Source of the DNA: Flavobacteriales bacterium | Lineage (GTDB): Bacteria > Bacteroidota > Bacteroidia > Flavobacteriales_E > Vicingaceae | Assembly (NCBI GenBank): GCA_018608405.1 | Contig: JABAZP010000006.1 | Coordinates: 1-64,000 of the forward strand | DNA: 64,000 nt | Direction of reading: 5' to 3' | Part shown: positions 8,688 to 17,208 of the stretch, piece by piece | How the letters are laid out: each line of letters begins with the position of its first letter | Numbering within the stretch: the stretch's first letter is position 1 | The notes under the pieces: generated by a model | The model's database searches: none | What the model was told of the DNA's origin: nothing | The model's input: the letters and a program-made list of their open reading frames with translations, nothing else | Translations under genes and position numbers: made by a program

Positions 8688-9449
8688 ATGAGTCATTTGA
8701 AAAATAAAGTATTACTCTTGGGTTTTTTTGTCGCTTTTTGCTTGGAAGGACAAGCACAGGAAAAGGGTGATTGGGAACTGCAATTGAATGCGGGAATTGC
8801 TATACCAACCAGCGATTTAGGAGAGTCGACGTCTAATAGGTCTGGTTTTGCAGAGATTGGAAGATCAGTAGGGTTTAATTTGTATGCCCCCATTGTTGAG
8901 AAGTTGCATCTCACCTTTGGTTATTCTAATATATCCATGGCAGTTTCTAGAGAGGATTATGATTTATATAATTCGGATCAAATCAAGAATGCTTTAGCAA
9001 GGGAATTATATGTTACTGAAAATTTTAATTACAAAAGTACCTTGGGTAAATACACGAACCATGTTGCGTTAGTTGGATTAAATTTAGACATTGAACTCAG
9101 TGAAAAAGCAGAGCTTTACATGAATCCGGCGGTTTCCTATAGTTGGTTTGCTGTTCCTGACGTATCTATTGTGGTTTCAGATTCCTTATATACTGCAGGG
9201 GCTTCAGAATCCACTGACGTTCAGTCTACCTTCGGATTTCAAATTAATGGAGGGGTCAAGTTAAAAGCGACAGAACAGTTACACGTAAATTTACAAACCG
9301 CTTATTTTTATTCACGGCATTCTTACGACGCTCAGGCAAGGTCTATCAATCAAAACAATGACAGGTTTATGACCCAGGAAGAGGGGAATACTCGCTTTAC
9401 TGCCGTTGTTTTTTCAATCGGCCTGCAGTTTAGACTTTCAAAAGAATAG
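8688..9449 (+). CDS. Outer-membrane beta-barrel protein, function unknown
   Basis: A 253-residue protein with a signal peptide (residues 1-24, ending GQAQ). The rest alternates polar and hydrophobic residues and closes with a typical barrel strand (TAVVFSIGLQFRLSKE). No specific family is recognised. The ATG directly abuts the mazG stop (TAA then ATG), implying co-expression. It faces the convergent ABC-F gene, 7 bases from its end. Confidence 0.75.
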   Translation: MSHLKNKVLLLGFFVAFCLEGQAQEKGDWELQLNAGIAIPTSDLGESTSNRSGFAEIGRSVGFNLYAPIVEKLHLTFGYSNISMAVSREDYDLYNSDQIKNALARELYVTENFNYKSTLGKYTNHVALVGLNLDIELSEKAELYMNPAVSYSWFAVPDVSIVVSDSLYTAGASESTDVQSTFGFQINGGVKLKATEQLHVNLQTAYFYSRHSYDAQARSINQNNDRFMTQEEGNTRFTAVVFSIGLQFRLSKE

Positions 9450-9456
9450 ATGGGAA

Positions 9457-11328
9457 CTAAGCTCGTTCAGATAACTCTAGCCAACGTAATTCCTTTTCGT
9501 CTAATTCCTCAATCACTTTTCCTATTTCTTCCGAGGTTTGAATTAACTCCTCTGCATCAGTCGTAGCATTCGACATCTGAACAGTCAATTCATCTTTTTT
9601 CTTTTCTAGTTTTGCAATTTCTTTCTCGAGCTTGTTGTACTCTCTGCGTTCGTTATAGCTTAACTTTTCAGCATATGCATCTGGTTTCTCATCCTTTTTA
9701 ACCTCCGGGGCTTGCACTGCTTTTGGATTATTTGAACCTTGCTCTTGCTTTTGAATCTCAATGATTTCACTGTAGGTTAAGTTGTAATCTTTTATTTCGC
9801 CTTCACCTTTAAAGTAGAAAATATGGTCAGCAAGATTGTCCATGAAAGCGCGGTCGTGAGACACAATGAGTAAACAACCAGGGAACTCGCTTAAAAAATC
9901 TTCTAAAATCTGAATGGTTTTAATATCCAAGTCATTGGTTGGCTCATCGAGAATTAAGAAGTTGGGATTACTCATTAAAATCGTGAGTAGGTAAAGTCTT
10001 TTTTTCTCTCCTCCGCTTAGTTTAGATACATATGTATATTGCTGCTTAGGAGGAAATAAGAACTTCTCTAATAATTGTGAAGCGGTGATTTTTCTGCCCT
10101 TTTCTAAAGGAATTACTTCTGCGATGTCTTTTACCACATCAATGATTCTTTTGTCTTCAGTTGGTTGAATTCCCCTTTGAGTATAATAGCCAAACTGCAC
10201 TGTTTCTCCTGTAATTATTTTCCCCCCATCAACTTTTTCTAAACCCATGAGCATATTTAGAAAGGTAGTTTTACCAACTCCATTCTTTCCGGCTATACCA
10301 ATCTTATCGCCTTTTTTGAAAGTGTAATTAAAGTCATCGACAATTTTTAAGTTGTCAAATGATTTTTTTACATGGTGTAATTCTAAAATTTTTCCACCCA
10401 AGCGCTCCGCTTTAATGGAAAGCTGCATTTCATCTTTATTTATTCGTTGCTTGGCTTTCTTTTCTGTTTCGTAAAATCGATCTTCTCTGGATTTTGCCTT
10501 TGTAGCTCTTGCCTTCGGCATTCTGCGCATCCACTCAATTTCCTTACGGTAGAGGTTTTTTGCCTTTCCAATCTCAGCACTTAAGTTCTCTTCTCTTTCT
10601 GCTTTCTTTTCTAAAAAGTATTCATAGTCGCCACTATAGCGGTAACCACTTCCATTATCAAGTTCTAATATTTGGTTACAAACGCGACTCAAAAAATAAC
10701 GGTCGTGCGTTACCATAAATAAGGTGATGTTTTGACCGGAAAGGAATTCTTCTAACCATTCAATCATGGAAATGTCGAGGTGGTTGGTAGGTTCATCCAA
10801 TATGAACACATCCGGTTCATCAACAATTAGCTTAATCAGTGCAATTCTCTTTTTCTGACCACCTGAAAGTAGTTCTATTGCTTGGTTTTTACCCAAGCTA
10901 TCCATGCCGAATATGCTCAGTAATTTGTCGATTTTTGCTTCGTAGTCCCAAGCTTTACTAGCGTCCATTAAGTTGAGCGCTTTTTGCATGGCCTCATCAT
11001 CGTTTGGGTTTTCAATGGCAAATTCGTAGCTATTAAGCGCTCGTACAAAATCATTGTCAGATCCGTACAATACGTCTTTTACTGTTTTAAATTCTTTAAA
11101 TGGATTGTCTTGGCGCAAGTATCCAACTGTTGTTCCATTTCTCCAAACGACATTTCCGGTGTCAGGATTTGTATCTCCTGCGAGCATTTCTAACAGCGTT
11201 GTTTTACCCTCTCCATTTTTGGCAACTAAGGCCATTTTTTGACCTTGGTCTAAACCAAAAGTAACATCAGAGAATAGTATTCTTTCACCAAACCTTTTGG
11301 CAATTTCTTCAACAGAGAGTAAATTCAT
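9457..11328 (-). CDS. ABC-F family ATPase (Uup-like)
   Basis: Cytosolic duplicated-ATPase protein of the ABC-F class, which acts on the ribosome or on nucleic-acid intermediates and is not a transporter. Domain 1 has GEGKTTLLEML (about 37-47), LSGGQKKR and LDEPTNHLD. The linker carries the basic ABC_tran_Xtn segment (about 235-310). Domain 2 has GVGKTTFLNML, LSGGEKKR and LDEPTNDLD. A charged coiled coil (about 555-620) forms the C-terminus, as in Uup. There are no membrane segments. It sits 3 bases after the TPR lipoprotein gene, in the same unit. Confidence 0.92.
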   Translation of the reverse strand: MNLLSVEEIAKRFGERILFSDVTFGLDQGQKMALVAKNGEGKTTLLEMLAGDTNPDTGNVVWRNGTTVGYLRQDNPFKEFKTVKDVLYGSDNDFVRALNSYEFAIENPNDDEAMQKALNLMDASKAWDYEAKIDKLLSIFGMDSLGKNQAIELLSGGQKKRIALIKLIVDEPDVFILDEPTNHLDISMIEWLEEFLSGQNITLFMVTHDRYFLSRVCNQILELDNGSGYRYSGDYEYFLEKKAEREENLSAEIGKAKNLYRKEIEWMRRMPKARATKAKSREDRFYETEKKAKQRINKDEMQLSIKAERLGGKILELHHVKKSFDNLKIVDDFNYTFKKGDKIGIAGKNGVGKTTFLNMLMGLEKVDGGKIITGETVQFGYYTQRGIQPTEDKRIIDVVKDIAEVIPLEKGRKITASQLLEKFLFPPKQQYTYVSKLSGGEKKRLYLLTILMSNPNFLILDEPTNDLDIKTIQILEDFLSEFPGCLLIVSHDRAFMDNLADHIFYFKGEGEIKDYNLTYSEIIEIQKQEQGSNNPKAVQAPEVKKDEKPDAYAEKLSYNERREYNKLEKEIAKLEKKKDELTVQMSNATTDAEELIQTSEEIGKVIEELDEKELRWLELSERA

Positions 11329-11331
11329 AGG

Positions 11332-12372
11332 TTAATTATTCAATCGACTTAAGCCTTTTGCGGCGTAATCGTAACTAGGGTCAATTTCTAATGCCTTACG
11401 GTAATCTTTAGCCGCATTGTTAATATCACCCAACATTTCAAAGGCGTAACCTCTGTTGTAGTAGGCTTCCTTATATCTCGGATCAACTTCAATTGCATCC
11501 GTAAAGTACTGCTGAGATTGGCGATACAGTTTTAAGTAGAACAGGTGAATATAACCCAGGTTATAGTGAGCTTCTCTAAAGTCTGGATTTGATTTTATTG
11601 CGGCAGTATAGGTAAGCATCGCCTCATTGTACATTTCGTGCTCTTGTTCATACATGCCTTTACTATACAGTGCTCTTTTCTCCGTTGGTTGAATTTCCAA
11701 GGCGTTGTTAAAGTATTCTAGTGCAAGGGGATCGTTTTTTTGACTAAAAATTAAACCTAATTCTAAGAAAGCTTCAAAATAGTCTGGGTCTTGCTCTACC
11801 GCCGTTCGATAACTACTGATTGCTTTTGCGGTATCGCCGATTTCTAAAAAATTAAAACCTTTTAAATAGTAGGCTTCTGCATTGTACATGTCGTATTTGA
11901 TGGCTAAGTCAGCGTAAGAAAGAGATTTTTCGTTATTTCGAGCCACTAAATACAGTTGACTATATGCTACTTGCACTACGCTACTGTTGCGGTGCAGTTG
12001 GTTCGCTTTGTCAATAACGTTTAAGCTCAATTCCAGTTTACCACTTTTAGTTAAAAAATCTGCCTGTTTCAATAATGTTGGAAGGTATGCAGTATCAATT
12101 CTAAAAGCGCGGTTGATATCCTGCATGGCTTCCTTTGGATTTTGCTCTTCCAAAAAGTAATCTGCTCTAGCAAGGTACAAGTCCTTGTTATTGATATCTG
12201 CTCTTATTCTTTCATTTAGTTGGCTCAATACAGAATCTTCTTGCAGGACTGAGGTCTCTACTTTCGTATTGTCAACTTCAGTTACAACTGATTCTTTTTT
12301 GTTTTTTGTTTCTTCTTTTGGCTGGCACGCGAAAAGTGCGGCAGTCAGCATCAGGTAAAATAGATTCTTCAT
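11332..12372 (-). CDS. TPR-repeat lipoprotein
   Basis: A 346-residue protein with a lipoprotein signal (MKNLFYLMLTAALFAC; lipobox LFAC, cysteine at 16), so it is probably anchored in the outer membrane facing the periplasm. It is followed by about seven tetratricopeptide repeats, each with the A-Y/A-P pattern (for example AEAYYLKGFNFLEIGDTAKA). I chose ATG 12372 over the GTG one codon earlier. TPR lipoproteins usually scaffold envelope complexes; the partner is unknown. The ABC-F gene follows 3 bases downstream. Confidence 0.85.
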   Translation of the reverse strand: MKNLFYLMLTAALFACQPKEETKNKKESVVTEVDNTKVETSVLQEDSVLSQLNERIRADINNKDLYLARADYFLEEQNPKEAMQDINRAFRIDTAYLPTLLKQADFLTKSGKLELSLNVIDKANQLHRNSSVVQVAYSQLYLVARNNEKSLSYADLAIKYDMYNAEAYYLKGFNFLEIGDTAKAISSYRTAVEQDPDYFEAFLELGLIFSQKNDPLALEYFNNALEIQPTEKRALYSKGMYEQEHEMYNEAMLTYTAAIKSNPDFREAHYNLGYIHLFYLKLYRQSQQYFTDAIEVDPRYKEAYYNRGYAFEMLGDINNAAKDYRKALEIDPSYDYAAKGLSRLNN

Positions 12373-12385
12373 CACGTATTAATAT

Positions 12386-12418
12386 AAAAAAGTCCCGAAT
12401 ACAAGTAGCATTCGGGAC
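12386..12418 (-). terminator. Terminator downstream of recA
   Basis: A perfect 9-bp inverted repeat, GTCCCGAAT (12392-12400) and ATTCGGGAC (12410-12418), is followed on the minus strand by a T run (12391-12386). It ends the bcp-recA unit and lies just before the TPR lipoprotein start. Confidence 0.85.
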
Positions 12419-12458
12419 AAATTTAATCAAAGGATTATGCCTTTTATCTTTAATGGGA

Positions 12459-13466
12459 CTAAACTTGTACCATAGCTTCTCTAATTTTTCCTTCTAGCTC
12501 TTCCATCAACTCAGGATTGTCTTCAATTAGCTGTTTTACAGCGTCTCTACCTTGTCCCAACTTGGTGTCTCCATAGCTAAACCAGCTTCCACTTTTCTTA
12601 ACAACCCCTAGTTCAACTCCCATGTCAACAACCTCACCAGATCTAGAAATTCCTTTTCCATACATAATGTCAAATTCTACCTTTCTAAATGGAGGGGCAA
12701 CTTTGTTTTTGACAATTTTCACTTTCGTCCGGTTACCAATAATTTCTTCTCCATTCTTAATTTGAGAGCTTCTTCTGATATCTACTCGTACGGAAGAATA
12801 AAATTTCAATGCATTACCACCCGTTGTTGTTTCCGGGTTTCCAAACATTACACCAATTTTTTCTCTTAATTGGTTAATGAAAATACAAGTACAACCAGTT
12901 CTACTGATAGTTCCCGTTAACTTTCTCAATGCTTGAGACATTAATCTAGCTTGTAGTCCCATTCTGGAATCACCCATATCACCTTCAATTTCTGCCTTTG
13001 GTGTAAGCGCGGCAACAGAGTCAATGACAATTAAATCAATCGCACCAGAGCGAATCAAGTTGTCAGCAATTTCCAATGCTTGCTCACCATTGTCAGGTTG
13101 TGATATGAATAAGTTTTCCGTGTCAACACCTAAGCTTTCTGCATAAAATTGGTCAAATGCGTGCTCCGCGTCAATAAATGCTGCAATGCCACCTTGCTTT
13201 TGAACCTCTGCGATGGCGTGAATGGTCAAGGTTGTTTTTCCAGAAGATTCTGGTCCGTAAATTTCAATTACTCTTCCTCTCGGATAACCGCCAACTCCTA
13301 AGGCCATATCTAAAGCAACAGAACCAGATGGGATGGAGTCCACATCTTCTACTGCGCGGTCTCCTAATTTCATAATGGATCCCTTTCCGTAGGTTTTTTC
13401 TAACTTATCAATTGTAAGTTGAAGTGCTTTCAGCTTTTCGGTGTTTTGCTCTTTCTTTTCAGCCAT
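12459..13466 (-). CDS. recA: Recombinase RecA
   Basis: DNA-dependent ATPase that forms filaments on single-stranded DNA, drives homologous recombination and activates SOS cleavage. The 335-residue protein has Walker [10 protein letters not shown] at 71-79, Walker [11 protein letters not shown] and the L2 loop region ([17 protein letters not shown]). The C-terminus is acidic but short. It is preceded 16 bases upstream by bcp on the same strand and ends at a strong terminator. I see no obvious LexA-type operator in front of the unit. Confidence 0.98.
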   Translation of the reverse strand: MAEKKEQNTEKLKALQLTIDKLEKTYGKGSIMKLGDRAVEDVDSIPSGSVALDMALGVGGYPRGRVIEIYGPESSGKTTLTIHAIAEVQKQGGIAAFIDAEHAFDQFYAESLGVDTENLFISQPDNGEQALEIADNLIRSGAIDLIVIDSVAALTPKAEIEGDMGDSRMGLQARLMSQALRKLTGTISRTGCTCIFINQLREKIGVMFGNPETTTGGNALKFYSSVRVDIRRSSQIKNGEEIIGNRTKVKIVKNKVAPPFRKVEFDIMYGKGISRSGEVVDMGVELGVVKKSGSWFSYGDTKLGQGRDAVKQLIEDNPELMEELEGKIREAMVQV

Positions 13467-13482
13467 GCTATTTATGTTTGAT

Positions 13483-13938
13483 TTAGTCTTTTAATATTTG
13501 TTCGGTGTGTGCTTTTGTTTTCACTTTTTGAATGATTTCTTCAATCTTTCCTTCTTCGTCAATTACGAAAGTAGTTCGGTGTATTCCATCGTATTCTTTT
13601 CCCATAAACTTTTTCAAGCCCCAGACTCCGTAATCTTGAATTACTTTCTTATCGGTATCAGCCAATAAGGTAAATGGCAAATCGTATTTCGCTATAAACT
13701 TTTGGTGCTTCACTTCGTCGTCAGCGCTAACCCCAACTACTTCGTAACCTCTTTTTTGAAGTTCTGTATAATTATCTTTTAAGTTACATGCTTGGGCAGT
13801 GCAACCAGGAGTGTTGTCTTTTGGATAAAAGTAAAGGATTACTTTTTTTCCTTTATGGGCAGATAGTTGGAAGTTATTCCCATTCTCATCTTTAGCATTT
13901 ATTACCGGAGCTTTATCTCCAACATTTAAGTGAAACAT
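13483..13938 (-). CDS. bcp: Thioredoxin-dependent thiol peroxidase (Bcp-type peroxiredoxin)
   Basis: Reduces hydrogen peroxide and organic hydroperoxides using thioredoxin. The 151-residue protein has the motif [19 protein letters not shown]46 is the peroxidatic cysteine and C51 the resolving cysteine five residues later, the Bcp/PrxQ pattern. A conserved arginine follows in IHRTTFVID. It is the first gene of the unit with recA (16-base gap), an oxidative-damage and repair pairing. Confidence 0.94.
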   Translation of the reverse strand: MFHLNVGDKAPVINAKDENGNNFQLSAHKGKKVILYFYPKDNTPGCTAQACNLKDNYTELQKRGYEVVGVSADDEVKHQKFIAKYDLPFTLLADTDKKVIQDYGVWGLKKFMGKEYDGIHRTTFVIDEEGKIEEIIQKVKTKAHTEQILKD

Positions 13939-14068
13939 AGTTGTGACGATATTATTGTCGTTATCTTGCCGAGTAAAATAACAATTATTTATAAATAGTT
14001 TAATTTTTTATTGAAAATAGTACAATTTATTCCTTCTAAAGTTTAACTTCTATGCGAATTTCAGCAAG

Positions 14069-14076
14069 TATATTTG
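14069..14076 (+). promoter_or_regulatory. Candidate -7 promoter box of nth
   Basis: TATATTTG matches TAnnTTTG and ends only 7 bases before the nth start codon at 14084. If used, transcription would begin at or next to the ATG and the mRNA would be nearly leaderless. No clear -33 TTG is seen. Confidence 0.4.
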
Positions 14077-14083
14077 TGCTTCG

Positions 14084-14719
14084 ATGAAAAAGGCTGAGAA
14101 AGTATCATATGTTATTAACAAGCTACAAGAGTTGTATCCTGTTATTCCTATTCCATTAGACCACAAAGACCCGTATACCTTGTTAGTAGCAGTTTTATTG
14201 TCGGCACAGTGCACGGATATTCGAGTAAACCAAGTTACTCCTAGTTTGTGGGAGTTGGCGGATAACCCTAAAGACATGATGCGACAGGATGTGGATGATA
14301 TTAAAGCTATTATTAGGCCTTGTGGTTTATCTCCACAAAAGTCAAAGGCTATACACCGTTTGTCGGAAATTATAATGGAAAAGCACGATGGCAAAGTGCC
14401 CCAAACGTTTGAGGAATTGGAAGAATTGCCCGGAGTAGGGCACAAGACAGCTTCTGTAGTTATGTCTCAGGCATTTGGTGTGCCTGCTTTTCCGGTAGAT
14501 ACACACATCCACCGATTAATGTACCGTTGGAACTTAACCAATGGCAAAAACGTGACCCAAACAGAGAAAGACGCAAAGCGATTATTTCCTGAAGAATTGT
14601 GGAACGATTTACACCTTCAAATTATTTTCTTTGGTAGAGAATACTGTAAGGCTCGACCACACGATCCGCTTGAGTGTCCGATTTGTTCTGTTGTTGGCAG
14701 GGCCGGAATGTTTAAATAG
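14084..14719 (+). CDS. nth: Endonuclease III (DNA glycosylase/AP lyase)
   Basis: Bifunctional base-excision-repair enzyme that removes oxidised pyrimidines and cuts the abasic site. The 211-residue protein has the helix-hairpin-helix LPGVGHKTA with catalytic lysine K121 and catalytic aspartate D139 in VDTHIHR. The C-terminal cluster region is unusual: cysteines C188, C198 and C201 are present in YCKARPHDPLECPICS, but the fourth cysteine of the classical C-x6-C-x2-C-x5-C loop is missing and the first spacing is nine. It is divergent from bcp-recA. Confidence 0.94.
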   Translation: MKKAEKVSYVINKLQELYPVIPIPLDHKDPYTLLVAVLLSAQCTDIRVNQVTPSLWELADNPKDMMRQDVDDIKAIIRPCGLSPQKSKAIHRLSEIIMEKHDGKVPQTFEELEELPGVGHKTASVVMSQAFGVPAFPVDTHIHRLMYRWNLTNGKNVTQTEKDAKRLFPEELWNDLHLQIIFFGREYCKARPHDPLECPICSVVGRAGMFK

Positions 14720-14827
14720 GGTTGATAGAACTGTATGTTTGAATGCTTGAAATATTATAGCGTTTGATATTAGAAGTTTTGTACATTATCAATTTAAATG
14801 CTTATTTTGAGTTGTATAAGGTTAGTT

Positions 14828-15850
14828 ATGAAAAAATCAATCATTCTTCTGTTCGTTGTTCTTAGTTCCACAAATATAATTGGTCAAGACTATTTCGTTA
14901 AAACCATTCCAAGTATTACCGGAGATTATAGTAGTTCTATAGCTCAGTTAAGTGACTCTACTTATCTTCTTTCATATAAATCATCTTCAGTAAACTATTT
15001 AGCTGCATTCGATGAGGAAGGGTATGCAGTGTGGACTAGAAGTTATTCGTTTCTTGGCCCGAATGTAACTTTTTTGAAAATACTCCAGACAAAAAATAAT
15101 GAATACCTAATCTTGGCGCATCCTAGAAGTATTTTAAAGGTGAATAATTTAGGAGATACTATTTGGAGCAAATCAGTTAATAGTGATGCAGGAGCTCGTT
15201 ACTTTGACTTTTGTGTTGATAATAAAAACAATATTGTTGTTGTCGGTGTAGATGATAGTTGCCCTATTTCCTCTTCCGGTGCTTGTGGCTATGCCGCGAA
15301 ATTAGATTCATCGGGAAATGAAATTTTATCATTTAACAATTCCTTTCCCGGAGGATACAATTATTACTTTACTGTAAAATCGGACTCTTTCGGTAATTAT
15401 ATAGTATTCAATTAATGTTGATAGATTCAAATTATAATTTTGTTTGGCAGCGCTCATTTAACTCTCTCTCTCTCTTTTCATTCTTTAAGGGATGTTTTCG
15501 TTGGTCATAAAGGTGATATTTTAATGACTGGTGTAGCTTACAATTCAACAACAGGAGATGATGTATATATAATTAAAACAGATGCAAATGGTTTATTTTC
15601 AAGCATAAATTCTGGCTTCAGAGAGATTCGTCCAGATTTGAAAGTTTACCCTAACCCTTCTAAGGGTATTGTAATTGTAGAGAGCAAGGGAGCAATAAAA
15701 ACAATTGAGGTATATAGCGCAATTGGAAAGTTGTTATCGGCTTCAGCAACCTTCAATACAACAACTACAACTGTAGAATTGCCAAAGGAAACAGGTATGT
15801 ATTTTTTAAAAAAGGGAGATGTAGTTACGAAGAAGATCATAAAACAGTAA
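14828..15850 (+). pseudogene. T9SS-secreted protein with C-terminal sorting domain, frameshifted
   Basis: The reading frame from ATG 14828 has a signal peptide (MKKSIILLFVVLSSTNIIGQ) and WD/kelch-like beta repeats, and stops at TAA 15413. Continuous protein resumes one frame over (from 15415, MLIDSNYNFVWQRSFN). After a (CT)7 tract at 15462-15475 it returns to the first frame (VFVGHKGDILMTGVAY). It ends in a type A sorting domain (LKVYPNPSKG...VELPKETGMYFLKK...KIIKQ). Two compensating frameshifts would restore about 340 residues. The ATG at 14828 is preferred over the one 30 bases upstream because it starts the signal peptide. Damage by indels is likely; slippage-based switching at the CT tract is possible. 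Confidence 0.75.
15462..15475 (+). repeat. (CT)7 dinucleotide microsatellite inside a T9SS gene
   Basis: Seven CT units in a row lie within the coding region of the frameshifted T9SS gene, exactly where its reading frame changes. Loss of one CT unit (2 bases) is the right size to account for the second frame change. Confidence 0.9.
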
Positions 15851-15856
15851 ACGGTG

Positions 15857-16058
15857 TGCTTCGCAATATTTTACTTCGTTCGTAATGATGGTGGTTATAA
15901 GATACAGATTGCTTTCCGCCTGCAGTCGGAAAGGCGCATTTTGTCTCTTTGCTTCCAGTAGCGAACATAATCACAAAAAAAACGAATGTCCAATATTGGG
16001 CATTCGTTTTTTTAATGATTTAGATTGCTTCTTCCGCTAACGCTCCATCGCAATGACG
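15857..16058. repeat. Degenerate dispersed-repeat-like intergenic sequence
   Basis: The gap holds fragments of the kind ATTGCTTC...CGCAATGACG (16024-16057), a partial echo (CTTCGCAATA...CGTAATGATGG) near 15860-15890, and a short inverted repeat TTTCCG/CGGAAA near 15912-15930. Such segments are typical of decayed, genome-wide small intergenic repeats. Copy number cannot be judged from one window. Confidence 0.35.
15975..16013. terminator. Strong bidirectional terminator
   Basis: A long inverted repeat has arms CGAATGTCC and GGGCATTCG (one G-U pair), flanked by eight A on the left and seven T on the right. It can end transcription from the T9SS pseudogene on the plus strand and from the small gene at 16060-16257 on the minus strand. 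Confidence 0.85.
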
Positions 16059-16059
16059 A

Positions 16060-16257
16060 TTAATTCAACACACTCTCTATGTGGCCTAAATTATCCGACT
16101 TACGGATGCTTAGAGCCTTAGAAAAAACTAGGATGTTTTGAACAGATGTTTTACTTGGGGAATGCTGCACCTCTTTTTTCTCCTGATGGAGTTGATGGTT
16201 AAGATTGTTTTCGTTGTTGGTTAGTTCTTGGAAATCAAAATGAGTAAATATTGCCAT
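16060..16257 (-). CDS. Small hypothetical protein
   Basis: A 65-residue soluble protein, rich in N, Q and E in its first half, with a C-terminal block (SVQNILVFSKALSIRK...HIESVLN) that looks conserved in style with short flavobacterial proteins of unknown role. It lies between the terminator of the sigma-factor gene and its own terminator at 15975, so it would be a single-gene unit. The real-gene call rests on this layout and the composition only. Confidence 0.55.
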   Translation of the reverse strand: MAIFTHFDFQELTNNENNLNHQLHQEKKEVQHSPSKTSVQNILVFSKALSIRKSDNLGHIESVLN

Positions 16258-16335
16258 ACGCTTATTTAAGTTTAGTTTGAATCAAAACGTAAATGACTTT
16301 TATTTATTGTAAACGTTAGAAGAATTTCATCAAAT

Positions 16336-16381
16336 AAAAATCCCAAAAGGCAAATTACATTGAATTCTTCCTCTTGGGATT
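16336..16381 (-). terminator. Terminator of the sigma-factor gene
   Basis: Arms AATCCCAAAAGG (16339-16350) and CCTCTTGGGATT (16370-16381) pair with one mismatch. The minus strand then runs into TTTTTATTTG. It lies 22 bases after the sigma-factor stop. Confidence 0.8.
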
Positions 16382-16403
16382 CTAGCTGTATGTGTATGTT
16401 TTG

Positions 16404-17000
16404 CTAATTGGCGTAGGTAATGTTTTTCTTTTCTGCCATTTTTCTAAGATTGATTAATGCATATCGCATTCTGCCTAAAGCCGTGTTGATACTTACATTC
16501 GTTCTTTCAGCAATTTCTTTAAAGCTCATGTCAAAATACATGCGCATCATGAGCACTTCTTTTTGGTCTTGAGGTAACTCGTGCACTAGCTTTTTGACAT
16601 CTCCTAAAAGCTGATCTTGAATATTTGCTTCTTCTACCGTTTTGGATTCATCAGGAATGATATCGAAAATATCAAAATCGGGTCCTCCGCTGGTAGTAGG
16701 GTATTTTTTATTTCTTCTGAAATGGTCAATGATTAGGTTGTGCGCAATTCGATTTACCCAAGGTAAAAATTTACCTTCTTCATTATAGCCACCCTTTTTC
16801 AAGGTTCTAATCGCCTTCATAAAGGTTTCTTGAAAGATATCGTTCGCCAGAGTTTCATCACGTATAGTAAACATGATGTAGGAGAATACTCTACCCTTGT
16901 ATCGATTTAATAATATTTCGAAAGCCGATTCCTTCCCATTAAGATATTGTCTGATCAACGCCTGATCACTTTGAAAATTAGTTTCCATAAACACATACAT
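16404..17000 (-). CDS. ECF-type RNA polymerase sigma factor
   Basis: A 198-residue sigma-70 family protein with only regions 2 and 4. Region 2 is about 25-95 (NDIFQETFMKAI, then PWVNRIAHNLIIDHFRR); region 4 is about 130-185 (LPQDQKEVLMMRMYFDMSFKEIAERTNVSINT, a helix-turn-helix). It redirects RNA polymerase to a specific promoter set. No anti-sigma gene is adjacent, so its control is not visible here. A second in-frame ATG at 16988 would shorten it by four residues. Confidence 0.92.
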   Translation of the reverse strand: MYVFMETNFQSDQALIRQYLNGKESAFEILLNRYKGRVFSYIMFTIRDETLANDIFQETFMKAIRTLKKGGYNEEGKFLPWVNRIAHNLIIDHFRRNKKYPTTSGGPDFDIFDIIPDESKTVEEANIQDQLLGDVKKLVHELPQDQKEVLMMRMYFDMSFKEIAERTNVSINTALGRMRYALINLRKMAEKKNITYAN

Positions 17001-17169
17001 TTTTTGCTTTGTTTGTAATTGTAATAATTAAAGAAAGCGAGTTATAAAAAAGTATTGTTCTGAACTATAGGCGTTGTGTTTGTTTTATCCAATACGAACC
17101 AAAACGTGATAAGGTTGGTATTATTGTGTAAATAAATATATATATTCAAAATTACTGAAACTTCCAACC

Positions 17170-17177
17170 TAAATTTG
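17170..17177 (+). promoter_or_regulatory. Candidate -7 promoter box of uvrA
   Basis: TAAATTTG fits TAnnTTTG and lies 31 bases before the uvrA start. No TTG occurs at the right distance upstream, so the match is partial. Confidence 0.3.
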
Positions 17178-17208
17178 TGTTTCGATTGTTAAAAAATCAC
17201 TAAAAAGC

